A DNA stretch of 64,000 nt. It comes from Centrapalus pauciflorus. Its lineage: Eukaryota; Streptophyta; Magnoliopsida; Asterales; Asteraceae. The stretch lies in assembly GCA_020465985.1 (NCBI GenBank), contig JAANYP010006933.1, positions 248,001-312,000 of the forward strand. Reading direction: 5' to 3'. The first letter of the stretch is position 1. The number at the start of each line of letters is the position of its first letter. A program made the position numbers and the translations under genes. The notes under the pieces were generated by a model. It had not been told where the DNA came from and ran no database searches. It worked only from the letters and a program-made list of their open reading frames with translations. Positions 1-10,228 of this stretch are shown in pieces.

Positions 1-2576
1 CTGATATCCCCCTAATCATATGGACATGAGCATCTTAAACCAAGTGGATTTATAGGAAACACGTTGTGTACTACGACACATTTAGCAAATTAATGTATTT
101 TCATACAATATCAAGATACTTTTAGACTCGAGGTGCACCCTCTAATTTAAATTCACATATTAAACAAGCTAGTATTCATATTTTAGTTATGAATCGCTTA
201 CGAAAACATACACCATATCATAAACAACTATATGGCGTATATATGGTGAATTTGTGGTATCTAGATTCTACAAGTAGAATTAATGGTTGGTTGGTTTTCA
301 ATTAGTTAAGTACATTATTAATTCAAAAAGACATCCAATATTTGACATTAAATATATTTGCTTATTTAAAGTAATTTGTAAAATCTAACTTTTCTTTACA
401 TGTTATTTCTTGGTGTGACGGTCTACTCAAAACCTTTGTCGGTTTTTATTAATATCTAGTTTTTCTTAAAAAAAAAAACTACTTATGTAATTATAAACCC
501 TTAATTAATAGAAAATGCAAAGTTATATATGCTTGTGGGATTTTAGAAATTGGGTAATTATAGTTTACAAGTTTGTTGTAAACTTGTAATGCCAAATTTT
601 TATATTTTGACATTTAAAGTTTACTGCTTTTATGTATTAATTAACTACGGTACTACCACCATTAACACATTAATTTTTAAAAAATAACAAAATATTAATG
701 AAAAATGTAAGAATTATTGGTTTGTCATCATCTTTAATTCACTAACGTAGTTTTAGTGGGGAAAGTGGGTTTTGTATATATTTTTTTTTTACTTTTATTG
801 TATTATATTATAATTAATAAGTTATTAGAGTATTAAATTTTGTTGTATTTGGTTTGATTTGAATTTAAAAGTAGATTATATTAGATTTGTATAGATATAG
901 TTTAAATTTATTGATTATCTTTTACAACTCTAAATGCTACGTGCCGATTTATGGTGATGACTACAAACTTTTTTCAACTTACTTACATTTAAAATTACAT
1001 CAAATTATTTACGTTCAGTATTATATATTTATTTGCATCCAAATATTACCACATAATGTTGCGGACTAGGAAGAAAATCAAGTTAGTGACGAACTGTGTC
1101 CAAAAGTAGAAGTTGTTCTAACTTATATTTGCTTTAATATAACTACAAAAGTTTTACATCTTATAAGCATTGAATATTATTATTCTTAGCTTATTTATGA
1201 TCTGTCTTAATTACAGAATGTGGTGGATGTGATTGGCTAGTAAAGAAATCTCTTAGCAAGAGATGCATAGGATGCAGATGACCTGTGGCCAGTAGAAAAG
1301 GTTGAGGTGAATTATACTTTTTCCATTATATATAACTACAAAAATATTTCACCTTATTTAAATTTAATTATTATAGAGTTACTTACGTTCAATGTTACAA
1401 ACTTATTTGTATTCAAATATTATCTAGAGAATTATATATTTTTCCTTTCTTATATAATACTAAAAATGTTCTTATTTGTAATTTTTAAATAGTGTTATAA
1501 GATAGTTTAAATTAAATTATATGTGAACAAAGAATGCAACATATATAATTAATAATAAAAAACACGAAATGAAATCATCAATAGAGTAATAAATACTGTG
1601 TATTCATATCTTCAGCATCTATAGCATCTGTTCTCGTAATCCAAATTGGAAACATCAATTTTCCATAACTGAAAAATCACAAAATCTGTCCAATTTAAGC
1701 CCAAAGAATCCTAATTCAACAAATTTCTAATTATAAAGTTGATAAACTTCAAACACAACTTTCAAGAACATCCATATAAAAAACTACGACTAACACAAAT
1801 ATATGCAAATTCAATTGATCAATACTTGAATGAAAAGATTTACTTGGAACAATTAAGAAAGCTGAATTAGGAGTTTCTAATGCTCATCACTAAAATAGTA
1901 AATCCATCTAAAAATCATAAACGCTGCTCAAATATAACTGTCCACAAAACCATTGACAAATTTCTACATATAAGTCAATTGAAACAATAATTGTTAAAAA
2001 ATCACTTGAAATTGCAAAGATCTTGAAAAAACCAAGTACCCATTAAGAAATTTCAATTTCTGATAACTAAAACAGTAAATCCATCAAGAAAATTACAAAA
2101 TCCAGTCAAATTCTGTCATAACAACCTACAAATCCCTAAATATTTATAGACAAGGAAACTCGTATCCCCACATGAAAGATTCACATCTTCAGTTTCAATC
2201 ACTACTCCATTCAAAAGACTTTTGATCAACAAGGATGAATTAAATAAAGCTTCTGTAATTTCTTCATTTTTGTAAAGAAATCATATACCCGTAATGGGAA
2301 GAATCTTTTTTAAAGCTGAGAAATTAAGGTGATACTAAAAACCATATAAAAAAATGCATAGATCAATATCACAAACAACTGACTTCACATATCTAGATTT
2401 GTATACAACATTCAACAAAACTATTATGTTTACGACGGAAGAAACACATTCGAACCATAATCTAATCAATGCACATATTTAGAAAGAAACTGAATCTTTA
2501 ACTATTCAAACCATAAAACACACACCATCAAGATAATCATATTCGAAACCGAAACAAATATGTAAAACAAAACAAT
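1..2576. other. AT-rich non-coding DNA, no gene recognised
   Basis: This stretch is AT-rich with short homopolymer and TA tracts and stops in every frame. The longest open frames are about 60 codons and have no domain character. It contains the 760-960 segment described separately. Introns or the flank of a host gene could lie here, since a possible exon on the minus strand ends at 2579, but nothing in the sequence shows this. Confidence 0.6.
760..960 (+). repeat. Left copy of a roughly 200-bp repeat also found right of the TE cluster
   Basis: The segment runs from 'gaaagtggg' through 'taaatgctacgtg' to 'atggtgatga'. It matches 59891-60090 base for base over most of its length, with scattered substitutions and 1-3 bp indels. 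Homology stops shortly after the last shared block on both sides. It may be an unnamed dispersed repeat or a local duplication of host DNA that bracketed the insertion site. No ends, inverted termini or coding capacity are visible. Confidence 0.8.
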
Positions 2577-2578
2577 AC

Positions 2579-2650
2579 CTCGATCCTACTCGAATCCGAT
2601 CGAGACAGTGTATAATGTAGCTTGTGAGATTTAACGCCCTGGTCAACCAT
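2579..2650 (-). other. Possible first coding exon of a host gene (weak)
   Basis: On the minus strand an ATG at 2650 opens 24 codons, from MVDQGVKSHK to SDSSRIE. They end in phase 0 at GAG followed by GTATTG, a plausible plant splice donor at 2578-2577. An AT-rich, intron-like stretch follows downstream. No matching exon was recognised further left, and no protein family is known to me for this peptide. The GC-rich LTR fragment begins directly upstream. A chance ORF is equally likely. Confidence 0.15.
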
Positions 2651-2689
2651 GAAAATGATGAAAACGAAACAGAGAAATTTAGTCCTACC

Positions 2690-3905
2690 GTGATCGCGAT
2701 CGCGATGAAAGGGAGTGTGGCCAGCGATTAAAAGCATTGCCAAGATCATGAGCGCGACCGCGATCCCCCGCGCGGTCGCGATGTGTTGAAAACGGGCCGC
2801 GATCAGCCTATTTTGGGCCAGATTTATGTTTTGGTCTTTGGGGTCCGTTTGAGGTTATTGTTGGGGTCGGATTCAGTTATGAGATCAGTGTATGAGTCTG
2901 CTATGTATATCTGTTGGGTTTGATTTAACCGTCTGGGATCCATTTTGTGTACCGAGCAAACAGTAAGTCGGGTCGTGAGTTATGATCAGTGAGTTCAGTG
3001 ATTGAGACAGGTTTTCAAACGCGCGATTCTTTTACAAGTCTTAGCTATGTAGCTATTGTTATCATATGTGTTGTGTATGAGACCGGGACGTGAACATCAT
3101 GTATGGTTCTATTCTTATTATATGTGTTTCATGTGCATAAGATGAGATCCATTTTAGGGTGTCCGTGATGAGTTCCATACCAATTGTTATTCACGATGGG
3201 TGGTCGCGTGGGCAGACTGTCACTAACCAGTCATTTGAGCGTATATATACGACAGCGTCTGTAGTAAGGGCACTCCTGAGCTACAGGGATTAGCAAACCA
3301 CTGTTGCGTGCGGTTTGTTAGCCTGGGAAGTGTCCCCACCGGGATTGTGATATACATAATTCTGGATCTCATGCTCCTTCATGATCATATCTGAGACTTG
3401 TGTGTAATGACCAGGGATTAAGATAGGGATGTGATTCATGTTCTATGTGTTTGTGCTATGTGTTTTATTCTGCAAAGTCTAACCCTCGCATACTCACGAG
3501 CTTCCGAGCTTACGTTTTCGAGTCCTACATGTTCAAGAAGTCAGAAAGAATATCAACAGCCGTAGTCGCAGAAGTAGGGATTGACGTTGCTTTTGGGATC
3601 TTGGGATTAGCCATTATACGATGACAATGTTGATAACACTTGTTGACAATATATTTTGGGATTTTGTAATCAGTAACTTGTGTATGTATTCAACATGTAT
3701 ATCAGATAGCCAGCCGTAGTGTGATAGTTTACTCGAGATTGTGAAGTTTACTGAACTTGTAATTCTGATGTTAACTGTTTGTATTAAAGTTTTAATTAAT
3801 AGAGATCTATATTATCCTCTAACATCCGTTATATGGATTATATGCGATATCGTCACTTATGATATTATGATGACGTGACATTTATGTGAAAAGAGAGGGT
3901 GTTAC
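2690..3905 (+). mobile_element. 5'-truncated LTR of a Tekay/Del-type Ty3/gypsy element
   Basis: The segment ends in GGTGTTACA, the terminal form of a TG..CA LTR. Near 3490-3515 it carries 'actcacgagcttccgagctt', the diverged counterpart of the CACTAAGC..AGCTTACCCC block found in the other Tekay-type LTRs of this window (12718-14899, 36284-38741). No primer site follows 3905 and no matching TGTAAC start was found, so it is a solo or truncated LTR. Its left part (2690-2815) is CpG-rich, with repeats of GATCGCGATCGCGAT and an inverted pair GCGACCGCG..CGCGGTCGC. The left boundary is approximate. Confidence 0.55.
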
Positions 3906-4094
3906 AAAAATGTAATAACCTGATTCTATAAAATTAAAATTTAATATACTATAATTTATATTTATTATCTATATGACTATATAAAACATTATAATTAATA
4001 TAACTTGTATTGAAAATATAACATGAATGTTAACATGATAAAAAATAGTGGTAAATGAACAAAGTGATATAATTATATATGTGCGAGTGTGTGA

Positions 4095-4163
4095 CAAATG
4101 GAAGCAGCTTGAGAAAATTCAGCACGAAATGAGCCGGTGGGGGCACAGACCTGCGCCACCCTG
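4095..4163 (+). mobile_element. Element F 5' LTR, fragment 1
   Basis: This piece, from 'caaatggaagcagc' to 'gcgccaccctg', matches 58631-58699 of the F 3' LTR. It starts inside the LTR, so the LTR start was lost before or after A1 inserted. Its last five bases, CCCTG, are the left target duplication of A1. Confidence 0.8.
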
Positions 4164-4835
4164 TGTGAGACCCATGATTTCTCAAAGGTCTTAAGTCTAG
4201 GCCCAGTAGCAATGCAATATCAATCAGGAAACTAAGATAAAATTAACAGTGCGGAATTACAGTTAATTACAATCAGAGACATAATTTAAGTAATAGGGTA
4301 CCGACTTCTAAACTATTACATCAAAGCATAAATGTAAACTAGCCCAAACCCCAAAGCTCAATCAAGTACCAAGGTGTTGAAACAGGTTCTAAAGCACTTC
4401 AAGCTCTTTCAAAGTCCTGACCCTTTACCTGAAAAATAATGCAACAATGGGGTAAGCTTATTTGCTTAGTGAGAATGTAGAATTTCACATTTAACATGCA
4501 ATTATGAACGCGGAAGCACATGCACTGCACTCGGCTCATGCACGGCTCAGCTCTTTTGCTTATGCACTGCACTAGGCTCATGCACAGCTCAATCTCGAAG
4601 GGACATTGGCCAATTAATGCTCTTTAGATGCGCGACTTTGCTCAGCTCCCAGTTATAAAACTGTTGTTGCTCTTGAGACTTTTAGACAAATTCATAAGGA
4701 ATGCTCGGATGATGATAACTCCATACACACACATCATTAGTGGGGATCAGCCACGTACTGGGCTAGCTACCAGTAATTGCTATATGGGTAATCATCAGAA
4801 TGCTCAGCTCTAGCTACCCTCTGTGCTTTCATCAC
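4164..4835 (-). mobile_element. Element A1 3' LTR, distal part
   Basis: It begins TGTGAGACCC (plus strand) and aligns to 28333 onward. It stops at 'ctttcatcac', where the B element begins. Compared with the A2 LTR it lacks about 30 bp after 'gtcctgac'. The last 220 bp or so (4612-4835) are present again at 23025-23248, an unusual duplication treated under findings. Confidence 0.88.
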
Positions 4836-5926
4836 TGATGCGGGTGTCGTTAACCCGTCAATAATACCACTAAATACCTTAGAAGCTAGGGTAAGTAAGG
4901 ATCGTCGTATCCACAGAGAGCGAGAGGTTAAATGCACGTATTCGAGCGACTAGCGTTGTAATTTAAATAATTTGAAGAGATTGATTGGTTTATAAAAAGG
5001 TGATTACTTGAATTATAAAATTAATTACTTACGAAATTTGTAAAAAGAAAACTTAATGACATTGTTTGATTAAATAAAATACGAAGATAACCATTCCCGG
5101 ATTCCACACTTAGCTTTGTATTTAATTTATAAACGAGGTGACGATTACATAGACATAATCTTTTTGTAATTATTATTAGATTCGTTACGTGATCTTGGGC
5201 ATAGCGCGTGACACGTTTGATTACTCGTCTTAATTAAATAGTTAACTCGGCACGAATAATAAAATATCAACGAACTATCTTGCGAAACGCAACCAAATAA
5301 ATAACAATCATTCGATTACAATCTTAAACATAATTAATAAAACCATGCAAACATTAAGTAATCGTTCATAAAATAAATCACTTAGCGTTGTGCTTCCTCC
5401 GAGAATGATTATGTGAGATTAGCCGGACATTCTTCGCGTGATGCTCAAGAGTTGTGTGTCCATCTTCGTAGCTTGACTCGTGTGGTCTTCGTACTTGTGT
5501 TCGCTCAAACGGGGTCCTTTTTCTTAGCTTTCTTCTCCAAAAAACGATGATTTCCTTAAAACTATGACTTTGTATTTATAGGAAAAGCTGGAAAAACCCT
5601 AAAAACGGCCGTATATTATTTTAATGGGCTGGGCGCAGCCGTAGGCGCAGGCCTGCGCCCCCCCCCCCCCCCACCCTCCCTGCACCTGTCTGTGAAAATC
5701 CGTATTTTGTGAATTAATTTCTTTTGCTGTGCACTTGGCCTGGGCGCAGGGCTGCGCCCCTCTCTGCGCCTGGCTCTGAATTTTCGTCATTTTTTGCCAA
5801 TTTAGACCGAATTTTATTTACCTGTACAAGCACAGAATTTATTCAATAGTAGCACATTCTACGACATTTTCTCACTAAAACAACTCTTTTATGTCTAATA
5901 AACATTATAAATTATAACCCGATCCA
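4836..5926 (-). mobile_element. Element B 3' LTR (complete)
   Basis: On the minus strand it starts TGGATCGGG after the purine tract and ends CCCGCATCA. It matches 22222-23031 over the shared part. A run of cytosines and the palindromic motif GGCGCAGGCCTGCGCC lie at 5627-5780, upstream of the TATA box. The 5' copy has a deletion of about 60 bp relative to this one near 5100-5155. Confidence 0.88.
5573..5580 (-). promoter_or_regulatory. TATA box of element B LTR
   Basis: TATAAATA is read on the minus strand (CCTATAAATAC context), about 50 bp downstream of the GC-rich tract 5627-5780. The same box occurs in the 5' LTR at 22896-22903. Transcription would start about 30 bp further, near 5545. Confidence 0.6.
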
Positions 5927-5941
5927 ACTTCCCCAACTTAA
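5927..5941 (-). promoter_or_regulatory. Polypurine tract of element B
   Basis: Minus-strand TTAAGTTGGGGAAGT sits directly before the LTR start and would prime plus-strand DNA synthesis. The preceding bases GCTTGCTCGGGACGATCAAG are shared with the F element just upstream of its tract at 58506-58521. Confidence 0.8.
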
Positions 5942-6805
5942 CCCTTGATCGTCCCGAGCAAGCAACGAAAATCAGACTTTTAAAACATCAGGTTTCTCAA
6001 GCGTGAAAGACATAATCAACTTATTTAAACGAACACTAGCCTTCATGAACATAATAAAGTCAAAGACACGAACTGGACTAAATTCAGATATATCGTGACG
6101 TCTCTCGAATAGTTGTTCAAAAATTCCTCACCCACTATTATCCTTTTAGATCAAGGTTATAGAATTGAATTCACGTGGGTCACTGGACCATCCTTTTCCT
6201 CGATGCATGATTAACGCTATGGATTTTTCTTTTATTTTTGGTCTTTTTACTCTTTTCATGCAATGTTTCTATTTTTTTTTTCGTTCAAGTTTAACATGGC
6301 TTTCTAGATGATCCATGTAACAGGATTTGGGTCAGCCACTCCCAGACCAGTTGGCCTTAGGGGGCTAGGCATGATGGTACCCTTGAGACTTAATCTCCTG
6401 AATCATCTAGGCCACACTTGAATTGAGGCTCTATTCGTGTTCGCTTCCTCCCCCTTATTGCATGAATAAGTAGCGGCTATTGGAATCTTTGTTATTTATT
6501 ACTCGCTACAACATAATATATCCTACTTCAAACCCGGCTCACTTCCTTGATTTTAAGTGTTTATGACTCTTTGTGTTATATTTGAACTCATATAATTATA
6601 TCTTTTTACTTGAAACCGTCCTAACTACGTCATCATATTTAAGTTGCAAGCTCAACAATAAAGATTTATAGGGCAACTTGATCTGATCTTTTTACGGCTC
6701 ACTTCTCACATAATCTTCTTAAAAGAAACACATTTATTCAAAAATAACAGTGCATGCGAAAACAATAAATCATCCTACTTAAAGAAAGGGAACGGGAGAA
6801 CCTGA
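5942..6805 (-). other. Element B 3' non-coding region with conserved Athila blocks
   Basis: No ORF of note was found. On the minus strand a block around 6470-6305 contains CAATAAGGGGGAG and then CTGGTCTGGGAGTGGCTGAC..GTTACATGGATC. The same block, in the same order, is seen in E (33328-33503) and F (58005-58178). The rest is AT-rich. Confidence 0.7.
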
Positions 6806-8305
6806 CTACTGTGGTGGTGGCGGCTGTCCAAAGATGCCGGCGAAGAATTCCCTGAAAGGATTTCGGTCTTCTTGCATGAGTGGCGCAGGTGGGTATGTGT
6901 TCGCAGGGTGCACCACGCTGTCTCCTCGTGTCGTGGTTGGGATCCGACCATAAGCTGGGAAGTATTGAGGTGTTCGCTCCTCAATGTTCAGCCTTTCGAA
7001 GTTCTGCCACTGATAGTCCTCGTATGGTTGATGTGGCAACCCGGCATTGTAGTTCATATGATCTCTCACCGCATCGGTGTACGCCCAGTGCTGCTGGTTG
7101 TAGAAAGCGTTCTGAAATGCTGACGCGCGCACACCTGTGTAAATCTCATCAATACGGCTCGTTTGGGTTTCCAACTCGTGCTAGAACTCATCCATCCTCC
7201 CAACTACGTCCTCTTGGAAACTACCCAAACGCAAGTTCATTGCGTCCAACCGTGCAATCACTTGAGACATATCATTGGCTCCTCCTGCTGCCTGTACTCT
7301 CTCTGCCTGATGCTGGTGATAAGCTTCTGCTTCCTCTACATCATATGGCTCTCAGTGCGTCTTCCCCGTGTCTGAATCGAAGATTTCGAACCCTTGATCT
7401 GTTTGGCGCAGGGTGATGCTTTGTATCATAGCTGCTGTGATGACGGCGCCGGAGACCCCCATTGGAACAGATATGGGAGAGATTGTTGCTTGAGCTCTCA
7501 AGAATTCCGATATAACCCATCCATGAGGAATTATTTTCCTCTCCCTCGTGTCATACATCGAACACAGGTCGTTCATTACAATCTAAGCAAAGGAGAGGCT
7601 CGGCTCTCCTGTCATCAGCGCATAAAGGATAGTTACCTCCTTGTGCCGAATCTTTGTCAGATCACTGTCTCTCGGAAGCACATTTTTGGTAACAATCTTG
7701 TGCAATACCTTCGCCATGGGGCTATAGTCACGCCTAGCATATGCCGTATATCCTGCCGCGGCATTGTAGTCGATCTTCAATATCTCCGCCAACTGTGTTG
7801 TCCATTCGCCTTCCCAAGTCCTATTTGTGAATGCTAGTTGCGCATCCGTCTTATACTCATAGTTAAAAATCCGTGCTCCGTCCTCTCCAACACCAATATC
7901 AACTCCAAAAACCTCTCTTAAAGCTTGTGCATTCATCGAAAACTCATGCCCATTTACACGACCTATTAGTGTAAAATCGCCTCTGAACCGTCCTTCCTCT
8001 CGTCTCAATGTTGACATCCACTCTACAACCTCGTCATGATAGATATGCTCCCCTCCTAAGTCCAACACCGCCTCCCATCCTAAATGGTCAAAACATCTCA
8101 CTACCCCGTAGTTTTCAAATCCGTCTTTCTTAACTCTCTTTTCTACTAACACTTTGCCTGAGAACTTCTTTGTCATGAATAACTGCCGTCGTATGTTGAC
8201 CGGATGCTGTGACAGATAAAAGTCCGGGTTCCATTCTACCCTTGGTTGGGTTGAGGAACTGGCGCCTTCTCCCACCCGTTGTCTTGTTCGGCGAGACATT
8301 TGCAA
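6806..8305 (-). pseudogene. Athila-type ORF of element B, downstream copy, three in-frame stops
   Basis: One continuous minus-strand frame of 500 codons starts at the ATG at 8297 or 8305 (MQMSRRTRQRVGEG) and ends in a proline/glutamine-rich tail (FGQPPPPQ). It is broken only by TAG at 7583-7585, TGA at 7352-7354 and TAG at 7181-7183. The central part, with VLPRDSDLTKIRHKEVTILY, resembles the ATHILA ORF-1 / putative plant transposon protein family found between integrase and the 3' LTR of Athila elements. Function is unknown; an envelope-like role has been proposed for some relatives, but no signal peptide or membrane segment is evident here. The part from about 7350 to 7170 is glutamine/glutamate-rich and could form a coiled coil. 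A second partial copy lies at 9442-10228. Confidence 0.75.
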
Positions 8306-9180
8306 TTACGATGACTTAAGTATATATATATATATAATTATAAAATTCTCAAATTGTTCTATTTTCACAATAAGGAATCATAACTTATAATTTGTGCAAT
8401 AATTTCTTCATATGTAACATAGAGATGCATAACTTATTCATATTACATTTAACGCATTGTCACATTTAGCAATTTAAGCATATTGCACATAACAACAACG
8501 AACTTTCCGGAAATTGACTAGCATGCTTTTTTTCTTAATCGTACCATAATTTCACTTAGTACTCTATTTTACATCATAAGAACACTAAAATTATCTTTTT
8601 AAATTGGTCATGCAAAAAGTCAATCTAAAAGTCAAAATCAACCTCAAAACTCCATTAAAGCTTGGTTGTTCTTAGAAATGGTGGAATTTTCGTACCTTGC
8701 TTTTGATGAAGAATGAAGAAAGAGTTGAATCTAACTTTGTAGTGGATAAGTTCCTAGCTTGAATTCCCCTTCTCCAACTTGAGTTGAAAACTCAAGTTCC
8801 TTGCCAATTCTTGCGTAATGTGAATGACTAGCTTGATTTCTAGTGATTTTTGTAGGCAAAAATGGGTTTTTAGGGTGAAAATATGTGAGGAAGATGAGGA
8901 AACCGTAAGGGGGGCGCAAGGGTGCTCCTTGTAGGGTTTTATAAAAAAAATTTCTATTTAAAATGGAGCAAAAACGGGCAGGCGCACCCCTGGGCGCAGG
9001 CCTGCGCCGGCGGCTGCGCTTGGGGGGCCTGTTCGGTTCAAAAAATTTTCGTTTTTTCAGTTGGTTGGGTGCATGCTTGGCTTGATGATTTACCTTTTTT
9101 CAATAAAAAGTATGGTTTACAAGCATTTTTCCTAAACTTCTTAACACATTTATGTGTTTCCCCTTCCCCAACTTAAAAGA
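8306..9180 (-). promoter_or_regulatory. Leader region before the downstream Athila-type ORF, promoter-like
   Basis: Reading the minus strand from 9172, AAGTTGGGGAAGGGG is followed by a GC-rich palindromic tract (9030-8976, with GGCGCAGGCCTGCGCC). About 30 bp further comes TTTATAAAAC (8945-8937), then a pyrimidine-rich leader and an AT-rich, intron-like stretch up to the ORF at 8305. The order GC tract, TATA, leader is the same as in the LTR of this element. The region is a candidate internal promoter or a relic of an LTR-derived duplication; activity is inferred only. Confidence 0.45.
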
Positions 9181-9441
9181 TTGTGTCGTCCTCGACACTA
9201 AGAGAGCTTAAAACGTGTGATATGTGGATAGAAAAATCATTGCAAGTAGTAGGCCTAATAGGCATGGCAAGAAATTGTTTCGAAGTCCTACAATCGTTGG
9301 TGCCAACACAAACACCGATCATTTACTTGTTATGGCCTATGGCCAATTACACAACCAACTAGTAATTGTTTAAAAGTCAAGAATCATTGTTTGTTAATGG
9401 AGATTTTGGGGAACAACGGGATCAATACTCATCGGGCGATG
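9181..9441. other. Spacer between the two Athila-type ORF regions
   Basis: No ORF or recognised motif was found apart from 'gtcgtcctcgaca' next to the purine tract at 9160-9175. It resembles the sequence that normally precedes the terminal purine tract of the element (5940-5970). Confidence 0.5.
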
Positions 9442-10228
9442 TCATATGCGATGTACGGGCAGAGGTGGTGTAGGAACTTCGGCGGCCGACAACCCGTTCA
9501 AGCTCTCTACCCTAGATTGGAGGCTAGAGAGCCAACGGGAGTGAGCTCCCACCGAAATTCCGTGGACATTGAAATCGTGTTTTAGCTTGTCAACCTCCAT
9601 GAGAACTGCTTTGTTTGCTGCAAGTAATCCCTCAACCGCGTCTTTGATTGCGGTAAGTCGTGCTTCCAAGACATCCTTCTCCGACGGGTGTGATTGTGAC
9701 GGGCCGCCCTTTTCGTTATTCTCCTCAACTAGCCTTACTTTTGCCTTCTCCAAAGTCTGCTCATACCGATAACAAGAGCGAGTTGCAGGGATGATTGAAA
9801 CGGTGCCGTGAGCTGGATCCCTAATCAGAAAAGTGCCCGAAACTTGCTCAAACGTTAATCCCGCCATGGTATGTCTAGTAAACCACACGTCATTTGGTCC
9901 TAATAACCGTGGGCTAGCTCCTTCCGAGATGACTCCCATGTTGATAAATAATTCACTGAGCATACGACCGTAAGGGATTTCCATCTGTGTTTTTGAGAGG
10001 GTCGCTTCCCAGATGGTTTGCATCATGATATAGGCAAGGGAGATGGCGGGTTTACCAGTGATCAAGGCGTGAATGAGTATGACCTCTCGTGCCCTAATGG
10101 CAGTGGTGTTAGAAGATCGTGGTAGGATATTGAAGACAACAATTTTCCACAATACTTTCGCCCAAGGCCTAAGATCACCTCGGTAGTACTTAGAATATAC
10201 CGGTGCTTGCTCGAGAGTGTACCATCCT
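9442..10228 (-). pseudogene. Athila-type ORF, upstream copy, 5'-truncated by the C junction
   Basis: The frame is open from the C junction to TAG/TGA-free sequence ending at 9442. It contains [20 protein letters not shown], which aligns with VLPRDSDLTKIRHKEVTILY in the ORF at 6806-8305 and with the following ALMTGEPSLSFA segment. The C-terminus has a long hydrophilic helix (KDVLEARLTAIKDAVEGLLA) likely to be a coiled coil, and ends in PTPPLPVHRI. The N-terminal half is missing, lost together with the 3' half of C. It shares only moderate similarity with the downstream copy, so the two are old paralogues rather than a recent duplication. Confidence 0.7.

Noticed and set aside
3906..4094. Primer site and internal region of the LTR fragment ending at 3905
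   Set aside because: The sequence is AT-rich and matches neither tRNA primer, so the fragment is left as a solo or truncated LTR.
4628..4813. ORF of 61 codons (MRDFAQLPVIKLLL...) repeated at 28654, 36676 and 42628
   Set aside because: It recurs only because it lies within the A-family LTR. It is not conserved beyond LTR identity and has no domain, so it is treated as chance.
6872..7837. Plus-strand ORFs opposite the Athila-type ORF
   Set aside because: They are antisense shadows. The minus-strand frame has family similarity and a second copy.
6806..8305. Calling the accessory ORF an envelope gene
   Set aside because: No signal peptide, membrane segment or glycoprotein features are visible. 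Position alone is not enough.
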